This document shows, piece after piece, positions 8,562-15,134 of a stretch of DNA of 21,304 nt. Below the pieces are notes generated by a model. That model saw only the letters and a program-made list of their open reading frames with translations. It was not told the origin of the DNA and did no database searches. Each line of letters starts with the position of its first letter. Positions within the stretch are counted from its first letter, which is position 1. The DNA comes from Helicobacteraceae bacterium (GTDB lineage Bacteria; Campylobacterota; Campylobacteria; Campylobacterales; Sulfurimonadaceae): NCBI GenBank assembly GCA_027084065.1, contig JALWLR010000093.1, forward strand, positions 1 to 21,304. Direction: 5' to 3'. The position numbers were made by a program, and so were the translations under genes.

Positions 8562-9305
8562 TTATTTCATAAACAATATTCTATATGCCAAATATATTAT
8601 CACACATAAATAAAAGAAGAGCAACAGTCTTCTAGAGAGCTCTGCCGGGGCTTTATGTTTGAGATGAATGCCAAGATAAACCCCAAACAGCGATGCGACT
8701 CCCACAATGATACCGCTGAAATAGTCTATATGTCCACTGAGTGCATGTGAAATCAATCCAGAGAGGGAGGAGAACATAACAAAAAAAAGACCCGCCGATG
8801 TCGCCTCTTTGAGTTCTACATGCAAAAAGCCAACTAGTATCGGAACCAGCATGATACTACCGCCGACACCTATAAGCATACTGAAAAAACCTATGAGTGT
8901 TCCTATGAGAAAAAGCACCCACGACGCAACATGGCGCGGATGAGTATGCAGTTTCGTTTTGAAAAAAAGGCGACTCAAAGCAAACAATACAAACAGAAAA
9001 AAGAGTACTTCAAGAACTCGTGAAGGAACAAAGGCAGCAACATAACCACTAAAAAAAGCACCGACAAAACCGCCAATCGCTATTGTAAGCACTATTTTTG
9101 TCTGTAACGTCCCTTTTTTATGGTTTAAATAACTCCCATAAAAAGAGCTAAAAACCATCTGAACGACGGAAATGCCTATTGCCGTTTTCGTATCGTACCC
9201 CAGCATCAGCAAAAGCGGAACTAAAAGCGTACCGCCGCCGACACCGAAAAAGCCGCTAAGCACACCCACTCCTGCACCGAGAAAAAAGAGTTCCGTTATT
9301 GCCAT
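8562..9305 (-). CDS. TauE/SafE (DUF81) family membrane permease
   Basis: This 247-residue inner-membrane protein has about eight hydrophobic segments and the internal duplication typical of TauE/SafE proteins: a Gly-rich SGFFGVGGGTLLVP (17-30) and a second copy, SMLIGVGGSIMLVP, near residue 145. The family includes exporters of sulfite, sulfoacetate and related organosulfur anions, but many members are uncharacterised, so the substrate here is open. It is the first gene of the minus-strand run that continues into uvrA 12 bases later. Its ribosome binding site is weak (CGAAG). A TATAAT box on the minus strand at 9334-9339 gives a predicted leader of roughly 22 bases. Confidence 0.88.
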   Translation of the reverse strand: MAITELFFLGAGVGVLSGFFGVGGGTLLVPLLLMLGYDTKTAIGISVVQMVFSSFYGSYLNHKKGTLQTKIVLTIAIGGFVGAFFSGYVAAFVPSRVLEVLFFLFVLFALSRLFFKTKLHTHPRHVASWVLFLIGTLIGFFSMLIGVGGSIMLVPILVGFLHVELKEATSAGLFFVMFSSLSGLISHALSGHIDYFSGIIVGVASLFGVYLGIHLKHKAPAELSRRLLLFFYLCVIIYLAYRILFMK

Positions 9306-9333
9306 ATCTTCGAAGCTTTCGTTTTTTTATGCA

Positions 9334-9339
9334 ATTATA
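9334..9339 (-). promoter_or_regulatory. -10 box of the permease-uvrA-phospholipase run
   Basis: A perfect TATAAT is read on the minus strand, with the permease ATG 28 bases further on. There is no recognisable -35 hexamer; instead the palindrome TAAGCGCTTA (9354-9363) sits where a -35 would be. This arrangement fits sigma-70 promoters in Campylobacterota, where the -35 is poorly conserved. Confidence 0.55.
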
Positions 9340-9353
9340 CCATTAGAGTTCTT

Positions 9354-9363
9354 TAAGCGCTTA
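9354..9363. promoter_or_regulatory. Perfect 10-base palindrome TAAGCGCTTA
   Basis: This self-complementary decamer is centred about 22 bases upstream of the permease -10 box, overlapping the -35 position. It is a candidate operator for a dimeric regulator. The palindrome is seen; the function is inferred, and a 10-base palindrome can arise by chance. Confidence 0.3.
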
Positions 9364-9390
9364 GTTACAAACGAATTTTCGGTCATTTAA

Positions 9391-9419
9391 TTTTCATTTG
9401 ATGGTTCATCAAGTATAAT
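9391..9419 (+). promoter_or_regulatory. Sigma-70-type promoter of the CheX-like/fliN/fliO cluster
   Basis: TATAAT at 9414-9419 has TTTTCA (four of six matches to TTGACA) 17 bases upstream. The predicted transcript starts near 9426, about 46 bases before the first ATG. It has no GG-N10-GC element of a sigma-54 promoter and no sigma-28 element, so this flagellar cluster appears to be an early, housekeeping-promoter class. Confidence 0.6.
9398..9412. promoter_or_regulatory. Inverted repeat TTGATG-GTT-CATCAA inside the flagellar-cluster promoter
   Basis: Two perfect 6-base arms separated by three bases lie between the -35-like TTTTCA (9391-9396) and the -10 box TATAAT (9414-9419). A dimeric DNA-binding protein here would block polymerase. 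The repeat is seen directly; operator function is inferred. Confidence 0.4.
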
Positions 9420-9471
9420 CTTGTACCAAACTTTATCGAAGTCTGAAAATTTTTTATTAGGTTATGATGCA

Positions 9472-9903
9472 ATGCTACAAACAATCATTGATGCGGCAAA
9501 AAACTTTTGTACAGATCAACTGGGAAAAACGGATATACAAATCATATCTCAACCGCAAATACCGCAAGAAGGGATGGTCGCTTCCATTGAGATAGAAGAA
9601 TCGAACGAGCGACGTTTCAAAGTCTATCTCGCTGCACAAAAAGAGTTTGTGCAGGATGTAGCAAAAATATTTCTTGATGAGAGTCAAAGCGACGATGAAA
9701 CCATAAAAGATATGGCGTTGGAGTGCACGAACCTCATTGTAGGCAGTGCCAAAGTCATTGCTTCACGAAACGGTCTTGATTTTACGATCTCTACACCCGT
9801 TTTGGAAGAGGAAGACCTTACACACCGCTCTTTCGAAGAGGTTGCCGAACTTACGTGTAGCGGCAACTCATTGATAATTGCCGTAGAATCTTTAAAAGGG
9901 TAA
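9472..9903 (+). CDS. CheX/CheC-like chemotaxis phosphatase domain protein
   Basis: This 143-residue cytoplasmic protein is likely of the CheC/CheX/FliY phosphatase fold, which removes phosphate from CheY-P near the flagellar motor. The key motif is present: D80-x3-E84-x2-N87 in DMALECTNLIVG, followed by a Pro (P109) 21 residues later, close to the D/S-x3-E-x2-N-x22-P pattern of active CheC-type phosphatases. Only one such motif is present, as in CheX. I chose the ATG at 9472. A TTG further upstream in the same frame (9421) would start before the predicted transcription start, because the TATAAT box is at 9414-9419. It is directly followed by fliN, with two bases between them. An alternative is a structural switch-complex accessory without enzyme activity. 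Confidence 0.75.
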   Translation: MLQTIIDAAKNFCTDQLGKTDIQIISQPQIPQEGMVASIEIEESNERRFKVYLAAQKEFVQDVAKIFLDESQSDDETIKDMALECTNLIVGSAKVIASRNGLDFTISTPVLEEEDLTHRSFEEVAELTCSGNSLIIAVESLKG

Positions 9904-9905
9904 AC

Positions 9906-10262
9906 ATGCAGGAGCAAGAAGATCAGAAACTCTCTGCACAAAGCGAGCAAGACAGCGATGACATTGAAAAAGAGCTTGAATGGATGGACTACTCCGGTCT
10001 GTTGGATATGGAAGTGGAATTCGTCTCCGTTTTGGGAGAGACCGAAGAGAAACTCTCCGAAATACTCAAATGGGAAAAAGGAACTATCATCGACTTGAAA
10101 AAACCGGCGGGAGAGAGCGTGGAAAGCTATGTAAACGGGCGTATTATAGGAAAAGGAGAGGTTATGGTGTATGAGAAGAATCTTGCCATTCGTATCAATG
10201 AAGTGCTCGATTCCAGTGCAGTACTCTACCATCTTTCCAAAGAGAGACTTGAAAATGAATAG
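9906..10262 (+). CDS. fliN: Flagellar motor switch protein FliN (SpoA domain)
   Basis: FliN forms the lower C-ring of the flagellum, helping CheY-P switch rotation and docking the export ATPase complex through FliH. The 118-residue protein has a short, acidic, Gln/Glu/Asp-rich N-terminus and then one SpoA domain (about 36-112). Recognisable blocks are LLDMEVEFVSVLG, KGTIIDLKKPAGESVESYVNG and IGKGEVMVYEKNLAIRINEV, matching the GS..L....G..V...VNG....GEVVVV....VRI pattern. The ribosome site AAGGG lies in the end of the preceding gene. Its last eight bases overlap the start of fliO. Campylobacterota also carry FliY, a second SpoA protein, elsewhere; the single short SpoA domain here fits FliN. 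Confidence 0.93.
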   Translation: MQEQEDQKLSAQSEQDSDDIEKELEWMDYSGLLDMEVEFVSVLGETEEKLSEILKWEKGTIIDLKKPAGESVESYVNGRIIGKGEVMVYEKNLAIRINEVLDSSAVLYHLSKERLENE

Positions 10263-11220
10263 AGTGCTTCTTTTATGGCTATTCTTTTTTAGCTCCTTAC
10301 TTTATGGTGCGAATATTTTAAGCTACAACATCTATGACAGAACCGATCGTGTCGATATTATGTTCACATTCGACGTTCCCTACCATGGAAAAATCGTCAA
10401 AAGCCGTTACGCTTCGAAAATAGTACTCAAACTTTACGACGCAAAAATAGAATCCACAAAGGTCAAACGCCTTAGCTCCCCTTTTCTTACCGCTTTGACA
10501 ATCTCTCCGATGGATGGCTATACTCAAATTGTCGCCAATGTTCCCTCTTCAAACATCATTCTCAAAGCCTCAAAAACGGCCGATGCCTACGGACTTCGAC
10601 TCCGTTTCATGAAAAAAAGTGCCTTAGAGAGTGCATCACTTCTAAAACAACAGGCCCTTGGCTCTCAAAATAGACAAAACTCAAATAAACTCTTCTCCAA
10701 CCTGCCGACAAAAAAAGAGAACGATATTTCGACAAGCTATTATATTGTCGTTGGGCTGTTACTGGTTGGCGTGATTGTTATGCTGCTTCTTAAAAGAAAA
10801 CTGGTACAAAAACAGTCCAATCCCAACAACAAACCCTCTTCTGGATGGCTGTTTAAAAATGCTACACCGGCAGCACCTCCAATGAAACAACAAAGCTCAT
10901 CCGACATGTCATCTTCTAATCAAGCAGTTACCATTCGCTTCCAAAGACAATTGGATGAAAACAACAGTGTCGTTATGCTTGATTTCGGTCCACACAGTTA
11001 TCTACTTCTTTTAGGAGCGCACAACAACATTCTTCTTGAGAAATTTTATGATGAAAAACCTCTAACTGAGGAGGAGTTTAATTTGATTCTCAAAGAGAAG
11101 CATACTCAACTCAATGAGTACATGCAAATGGAAAAGCTCCCTCCTAAAGAGGAAGAAGAGATAACAGATACACTCAAAAGCTTTTCCAAAAAAGCTTCCA
11201 ACATACCATACAACCTGTAA
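10255..11220 (+). CDS. fliO: FliO-like flagellar biosynthesis protein with periplasmic AMIN-like domain
   Basis: This 321-residue protein starts with a signal peptide (MNRVLLLWLFFFSSLLYGA). A periplasmic beta-rich domain follows (about 20-125), with alternating hydrophobic strands like an AMIN-type fold. After a polar linker there is one membrane helix (about 162-182, YYIVVGLLLVGVIVMLLLKRK) and a cytoplasmic tail of about 135 residues containing a compact beta-rich segment (VTIRFQRQL...SVVMLDFGPHSYLLLLGAHNN), which corresponds to the FliO core. FliO helps assemble the FliP/Q/R export gate. A FliO with an extra periplasmic domain next to fliN is the arrangement I recall for Helicobacter and Campylobacter. 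I chose the ATG at 10255 because it begins a clean signal peptide and overlaps fliN by eight bases; the longer in-frame start at 10171 would bury the signal peptide. Recognition rests on layout and context more than on a strict motif. Confidence 0.75.
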   Translation: MNRVLLLWLFFFSSLLYGANILSYNIYDRTDRVDIMFTFDVPYHGKIVKSRYASKIVLKLYDAKIESTKVKRLSSPFLTALTISPMDGYTQIVANVPSSNIILKASKTADAYGLRLRFMKKSALESASLLKQQALGSQNRQNSNKLFSNLPTKKENDISTSYYIVVGLLLVGVIVMLLLKRKLVQKQSNPNNKPSSGWLFKNATPAAPPMKQQSSSDMSSSNQAVTIRFQRQLDENNSVVMLDFGPHSYLLLLGAHNNILLEKFYDEKPLTEEEFNLILKEKHTQLNEYMQMEKLPPKEEEEITDTLKSFSKKASNIPYNL

Positions 11221-11232
11221 GGAGGTCTAACT

Positions 11233-12084
11233 ATGAAACAAATATCACGAAGAAAATTTCTTCAAACCGGTATTGCACTTGGTGCCCTGCCGCTTGTAGC
11301 AAAATCAGAACCCACAATGCAAACACAGCAAAACCTCAAGTTTATTCATATTACCGATTCACATATGGATTTGCAGGATAATGACAGTGTCGAAGCACTG
11401 GAGCTAGCAGTAGCATTTATAAACAAAGAGTATCCCGATATTCATTTTGTACTTTTTGGAGGGGACAACTTCAACAATAACGTGCCCGGAGATGCAGATG
11501 CAAAAAAGTTCAAATCCATTATAGAAAAGCTCCATTGCCCCGCCTACCTAGTGCGAGGCAATAAGGAGTCCTCTCCAAAACCAAAAGGGGACCCACTCAA
11601 TTTTCAGGATTTTCAAAAGATGTTCTGGAGTGATGCTAAATTACAGCAAGATGGAAAAAATTGGCTGCTCGACACACACGGTTATCTAGTTTTAGGACTT
11701 GACAGCAATATAGAAAACCAAAACAACGGTCGCTATACAAAAGAGACTATAGCGTTTGCAAAAAAAGCACTCGATACAGGACGTCCAACTATTATTCTAA
11801 ACCACCATCCCTATCTCAACTACTGGAAAGGGAGTGATGCTAAAGATATTTATAAATATGTACTTAACAATGCAGCAGAAGTTATAGAGGAGCTTTTTGG
11901 GTACAACAATCTTCTTCTCACTCTTTCAGGGCACAAACATATAGATAACGTCTCAACAATTAAAAATACAACTGCCATAACGACACGGGGATTCATTAGA
12001 GCGCTTGATCTGGATCAGTATCCTATGCGCTATCTTGAATTAAACGGAACGTCTCTCACCCATAAACTTATCTATACTACATAA
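11233..12084 (+). CDS. Tat-exported calcineurin-like metallophosphatase
   Basis: This 283-residue protein starts with a twin-arginine signal (SRRKFLQ, residues 5-11, then a hydrophobic stretch to about 22), so it is probably folded with metal in the cytoplasm and exported to the periplasm. The two-metal phosphoesterase motifs are D42-x-H44 (TDSH), GGD78NFNN, GN110KE, N190-H191-H192-P and GH234KH236. The third motif normally reads GNH(E/D); here the His is Lys111, which may alter catalysis. The total fits a compact phosphodiesterase/phosphomonoesterase; the substrate is unknown. A perfect TAAGGAGGT ribosome site includes the fliO stop codon and is seven bases before the ATG, so it is translated with the flagellar cluster. 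No flagellar role is known to me; it may simply be a passenger in the operon. Confidence 0.88.
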   Translation: MKQISRRKFLQTGIALGALPLVAKSEPTMQTQQNLKFIHITDSHMDLQDNDSVEALELAVAFINKEYPDIHFVLFGGDNFNNNVPGDADAKKFKSIIEKLHCPAYLVRGNKESSPKPKGDPLNFQDFQKMFWSDAKLQQDGKNWLLDTHGYLVLGLDSNIENQNNGRYTKETIAFAKKALDTGRPTIILNHHPYLNYWKGSDAKDIYKYVLNNAAEVIEELFGYNNLLLTLSGHKHIDNVSTIKNTTAITTRGFIRALDLDQYPMRYLELNGTSLTHKLIYTT

Positions 12085-12086
12085 AA

Positions 12087-12111
12087 CCGAAAAGCCGTAT
12101 GCCGGCATCGG
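12087..12111 (+). terminator. Weak terminator candidate after the metallophosphatase gene
   Basis: GCCG (94-97 in the last two digits) pairs with CGGC (103-106) around a 5-base loop, and outer CCG (87-89) pairs with CGG (109-111) across an asymmetric internal loop. The sequence that follows is AT-rich (TAAAACTATTTTA) but has no solid T-run. It is the only plus-strand hairpin I see just after the stop codon at 12082-12084. Confidence 0.3.
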
Positions 12112-12160
12112 TAAAACTATTTTAAAAAATTACAACCAGATTGAAAATTGAAAAAAGAAG

Positions 12161-12190
12161 AAAAATTTGTACCGCACTGCTGCGGTACAA
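12161..12190 (-). terminator. Intrinsic terminator of the DUF302 lipoprotein gene
   Basis: TTGTACCGCA (12167-12176) and TGCGGTACAA (12181-12190) form a perfect 10-base-pair stem with a CTGC loop. On the minus strand it is followed by ATTTTTCTTCTTTTTT, a strong U-tract. It lies 18 bases past the stop codon of the DUF302 gene. Confidence 0.88.
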
Positions 12191-12208
12191 GGAGAGAAAG
12201 ATAATCGA

Positions 12209-12790
12209 TTAGAAGTCGCCGTTTGCAGCTTTTTCAGGAATCTCTGTCATCGCTTTTTTAACTTTTGTAGCGAGTTCTAACATTTTTGGAGGAAGAGGTT
12301 TTCCACCGTGAATAGCAAGCGTCAAGTCCATTGTAATAAGATATGCATCGCCGTTTCCATACTGAACGTAAATAATTCTACATGGCATAAAACCACCAAA
12401 ATATCTTGAATAATTCAAAAAGACTTTTGCAATATGAAGAGAACAAAGTGACCAGATTCTAGCCTCTTTTACTTCATTTGGCTTAGCATCCTCTTTTGTA
12501 AACATTTTCACATAACCGGTTACTCTCATGTTGTACTCTTCTGCAAGTGCCTCAATAGACTCTTTAACATCATCGCCGGAGACATCTTCAGCAACTTTAT
12601 ACTCAAGCATCATCGCTTTAGCCGGATCACCGCTCTCTTTGACAACATGCATCATTTTTGCATAAGCTTCCGGTGCACCGTCATCCAAGTCAGCCGTCAT
12701 AAAATCCCATCCCATATGCATCATTGAACATCCTGAGATGAACATTGATACACCAAGTGCCATTACAGCGCTCATTAACTTTCTTACCAT
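12209..12790 (-). CDS. DUF302 family lipoprotein
   Basis: This 193-residue protein has a lipoprotein signal peptide (MVRKLMSAVMALGVSMFISGC, lipidated Cys at residue 21). The mature part is of the DUF302 type: a ferredoxin-like alpha/beta domain with the ICSLHIAK-like middle and the diagnostic block FMPCRIIYVQYGNGDAYLIT. DUF302 proteins are small and widespread, often periplasmic in sulfur- and hydrogen-oxidising bacteria, but their biochemical role is not established. I chose the ATG at 12790 rather than one at 12823 in the same frame because AAGGAAG lies just upstream, the product then starts with a proper lipoprotein signal, and the TATAAT box (12822-12827) would overlap the longer start. 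It is a single-gene transcript with promoter and terminator. Confidence 0.88.
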   Translation of the reverse strand: MVRKLMSAVMALGVSMFISGCSMMHMGWDFMTADLDDGAPEAYAKMMHVVKESGDPAKAMMLEYKVAEDVSGDDVKESIEALAEEYNMRVTGYVKMFTKEDAKPNEVKEARIWSLCSLHIAKVFLNYSRYFGGFMPCRIIYVQYGNGDAYLITMDLTLAIHGGKPLPPKMLELATKVKKAMTEIPEKAANGDF

Positions 12791-12821
12791 TGAACTTCCT
12801 TTGAGTTTTATTTGTGATGTC

Positions 12822-12827
12822 ATTATA
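12822..12827 (-). promoter_or_regulatory. -10 box of the DUF302 lipoprotein gene
   Basis: A perfect TATAAT is read on the minus strand, 31 bases before the chosen ATG, preceded by T-rich blocks (TTTTTTAATTTGCTTTAATTT upstream in pieces) and a weak TTGCTT as the possible -35 at 15-base spacing. The T-rich periodic upstream region is usual for Campylobacterota sigma-70 promoters. Confidence 0.65.
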
Positions 12828-12865
12828 CTACTCTAAAAATTAAAGCAAATTAAAAAAGAAAATCT

Positions 12866-12913
12866 ATCTAAAAAAATGAGGTTTCATGTGTCAAAAAGAG
12901 ACATTTTTTAGAT
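12866..12913. terminator. Nested inverted repeats, likely terminator of the accD run
   Basis: An outer repeat pairs ATCTAAAAAAATG (12866-12878) with CATTTTTTAGAT (12902-12913), one A being unpaired. An inner repeat pairs ATGTGTC (12886-12892) with GAGACAT (12898-12904), with one mismatch and a 5-base A loop. The two share bases 12902-12904, so they are partly exclusive. The A-run/T-run flanks give the form of a bidirectional intrinsic terminator. On the minus strand it lies 116-164 bases past the stop of the 384-aa gene and just upstream of the DUF302 promoter. Confidence 0.5.
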
Positions 12914-13029
12914 GTTATAATGCTTTAGAATGGCTTATTTCTGGGTTATAGAGAGAATAAAGGTAGTTTTTGCATCACAAACCAATTTATAATTTTTATT
13001 AATACAAAATAAATATAGAATTATAAGTT

Positions 13030-14184
13030 TTAGTGTATTGATTGTGTTATATTTTGTGTATAACGTTCGCGAAGCAACTTTCTAATGCGCGATATATCTT
13101 TTAGTGTAAGTCGATATTTTTTATCCATTATACGATCTATATGATAGACTTCTGTAACTGTAATGCCGTAAGGATCTTTTTTTTCTTTGACTAGTTTTCC
13201 CTCTTCATTGAACGAATAAAGATAGAGCACTTTTCTGCCGGTTTGAATATAGTAAGTTAGAACGACTTCGTCCGTATGCTTTTTCTCCAATGCCACGATA
13301 ACCCGTTGATCATCTTTGTAGCTTCCACTTAGTTCAAGCAAAGCTCTCGCATCTTCAAGTTCAAGGTATCCAATGTAAAATTTATTGTAAAGATCATGAT
13401 AGCGTTGGATTTTTTTATTGAAAAGAAATTTCATATCCAAAACATAGCGTTTATGAGAACGGAGTGTTTTGGTAATCCAGCTCATGGTATTGTAGTAGCG
13501 AAATGCGGATGGCTTTAAACTCTCGGCTTCAATCATCTTTTTGGAGTTTATGATTTTCTTGGGTTTGATTCTTGGTTTTTTTTCACTGCGAATGTACTCC
13601 AAAACTTTTTTTGCGTTGAACTCTTTGGTAAACCACACTTTTGCATATGAGGGAAGCTGTTTTGTTCCACTTGCACCCTCATTGACTATAATAAGCGCTT
13701 TGATCGTAAAGTTTGGAAAGATCGTCTCAAGTAGAGCTTTTTTCTTTCGGAGCCTCTTTTTGAGTTTCAAAACGGACTTGACAAGTGTCATTTCCACAAA
13801 ATAGAGTTCATTCTCTTTTGTAATGAACACGGCATCAAATTCACTGATTTCTCTACTTTTTGTTCTATAGACTATTTGCTGTTTTTCACTGATTGAGAGG
13901 GTGTTTGCATGAGATTTTACTTTGTTTTGATGGTAACCTTTGAGAATGAATTTTTCTATCTCTTCGCACTTTTCGGCATACCGAAGCAGCTTTTCATATA
14001 TGAAGTTTTCAAAAACTTCTCCCTCAAAAGAACGATATGAACTTATAAAAAGCGGATCATCTTTATCTAGCCCTTTATCCATCAAGGAGAGAAGATGCTT
14101 GACATTGTAATCATAATAGAGAAGATTGTCACCAATGTCAAAGTCATCCAGTTCTTGAATCGATTTACTGATACATATGCTCAT
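13030..14184 (-). CDS. Hypothetical protein, possible PD-(D/E)XK nuclease-like domain
   Basis: This 384-residue cytoplasmic protein is not one I recognise by name. Residues 50-70 form a helix with a Glu-rich FEGEVFENFIYEKL, like the first helix of PD-(D/E)XK enzymes. Residues 111-136 read as strand-turn-strand with SEFDAVFI (D117) and LYFVEMTLVK (E131), the positions expected for the D and ExK motif. The usual Lys is Thr133, and the nearest Lys is K136. A basic helix (139-150) and a strand IKALIIVNEG follow. The C-terminal half (about 225-384) is of unknown fold, with alternating beta-rich segments and a basic tail. It is the last gene of the accD run; its ATG overlaps the dusB stop by four bases. 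It could be a nucleic-acid processing or binding protein; this is inferred from motif layout only. Confidence 0.85.
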   Translation of the reverse strand: MSICISKSIQELDDFDIGDNLLYYDYNVKHLLSLMDKGLDKDDPLFISSYRSFEGEVFENFIYEKLLRYAEKCEEIEKFILKGYHQNKVKSHANTLSISEKQQIVYRTKSREISEFDAVFITKENELYFVEMTLVKSVLKLKKRLRKKKALLETIFPNFTIKALIIVNEGASGTKQLPSYAKVWFTKEFNAKKVLEYIRSEKKPRIKPKKIINSKKMIEAESLKPSAFRYYNTMSWITKTLRSHKRYVLDMKFLFNKKIQRYHDLYNKFYIGYLELEDARALLELSGSYKDDQRVIVALEKKHTDEVVLTYYIQTGRKVLYLYSFNEEGKLVKEKKDPYGITVTEVYHIDRIMDKKYRLTLKDISRIRKLLRERYTQNITQSIH

Positions 14185-15131
14185 ACCACTTCACCGCTTT
14201 TAAAAAAATCATCCAGTACCCGGCGAAACTCTGCAACATCTTCGATATGATTCACAGCTTCTCGCAGCTTTGCAGCACCCCTGTAACCTTTGGAGTAGGT
14301 ATGAACATGCTTGCGAAACATAGCAACGCCCCGTGCTCCGTAAAATTCGATCATTCTGTCGTAATGTTCCATGATTATTTCATACTTTACAAGCGGATCA
14401 ATCTCTTTGGAGCCTGTTTTAAGTTGATGAAAAATCCACGGAGCACCGACAGCACCGCGTCCTATCATTACTCCATCACACCCTGTTCGCTCAAGAACTT
14501 CCTGTGCTTTTTCATAGGTATCTATATCTCCGTTTGCTATAACGGGAATGTTGACGGCCTTTTTCATCTCCGCAATGGCGTCATAATCAACTGGGGCTTT
14601 AAATTTTCCTGCACGTGTTCGTCCATGTACGGCGATGAAGTCAGCCCCACTTCCCTCGACCACTTTTGCAATTTCTATATGATTTTTCTCTTCAAAACCA
14701 AGACGTACTTTCACGCTTGTCATCGGTTTGTTCGATGTTGTTTTTATAGTTTCTATGATTTTTCCCATCAAAGGCAAATCTTTAAGCAAAGAGCTACCGC
14801 TTCCATGACTTACCACCTTGGGCACGGGACATCCGCAATTTAGGTCTATAATATCTATACCCTCTTGTTCATTGAGAATTTCAACTGCACCTTTGACAAT
14901 ATCGACATTCGATCCGGCAATCTGAACGGAGTAAGGATCTTCAAGCGGTGCCTTTTGCAACATATGCAGTGTCTTTTTCGAACCATGCACCAAAGCATTG
15001 GAACTTATCATTTCACTCACGGTCAAGTCAGCACCGAACTTTTTGACGACACTGCGAAAAGGAAGGTCGGTAAACCCCGCAAGCGGAGCCAAAACGTAAA
15101 TCGGCGCGGAGGGAAAATATTTTTCAAACAT
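14181..15131 (-). CDS. dusB: tRNA-dihydrouridine synthase (DusB family)
   Basis: This FMN enzyme reduces uridine to dihydrouridine in tRNA, using NADPH. The 316-residue protein has a TIM barrel with LAPLAGFTDLPFR (14-26, FMN site), IIDLNCGCPVPKV (94-106) with catalytic Cys101 in the NxGCP motif, SVKVRLGF, AVHGRTRAGKF, IANGDI and GVMIGRGAVGAPWIF for phosphate binding. A small helical domain at the C-terminus recognises tRNA. Length and motifs fit DusB rather than DusA or DusC. No Shine-Dalgarno is visible before the ATG (only ATTTAAAAA), and the preceding gene ends three bases away, so translation is likely coupled. It overlaps the next gene by ATGA. Confidence 0.93.
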   Translation of the reverse strand: MFEKYFPSAPIYVLAPLAGFTDLPFRSVVKKFGADLTVSEMISSNALVHGSKKTLHMLQKAPLEDPYSVQIAGSNVDIVKGAVEILNEQEGIDIIDLNCGCPVPKVVSHGSGSSLLKDLPLMGKIIETIKTTSNKPMTSVKVRLGFEEKNHIEIAKVVEGSGADFIAVHGRTRAGKFKAPVDYDAIAEMKKAVNIPVIANGDIDTYEKAQEVLERTGCDGVMIGRGAVGAPWIFHQLKTGSKEIDPLVKYEIIMEHYDRMIEFYGARGVAMFRKHVHTYSKGYRGAAKLREAVNHIEDVAEFRRVLDDFFKSGEVV

Positions 15132-15134
15132 TTT

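Noticed and set aside
9421..9471. A TTG start giving a 160-residue version of the CheX-like protein
   Set aside because: TATAAT at 9414-9419 would put the transcript start after this codon. The ATG at 9472 matches the usual N-terminus of the family.
9684..10232. A 182-codon open frame on the minus strand
   Set aside because: It covers the CheX-like gene and fliN in reverse. Both of these have recognisable motifs and a promoter, while this frame has none.
12916..13003. A plus-strand TATAAT and a possible 20-codon frame beginning at 12930
   Set aside because: The frame has no ribosome site and is very AT-rich. The -10 alone is not enough in such DNA, so I kept only a mention in the terminator finding.
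14247..14843. A 198-codon open frame on the plus strand
   Set aside because: It is the reverse-frame shadow of dusB, with no family resemblance.
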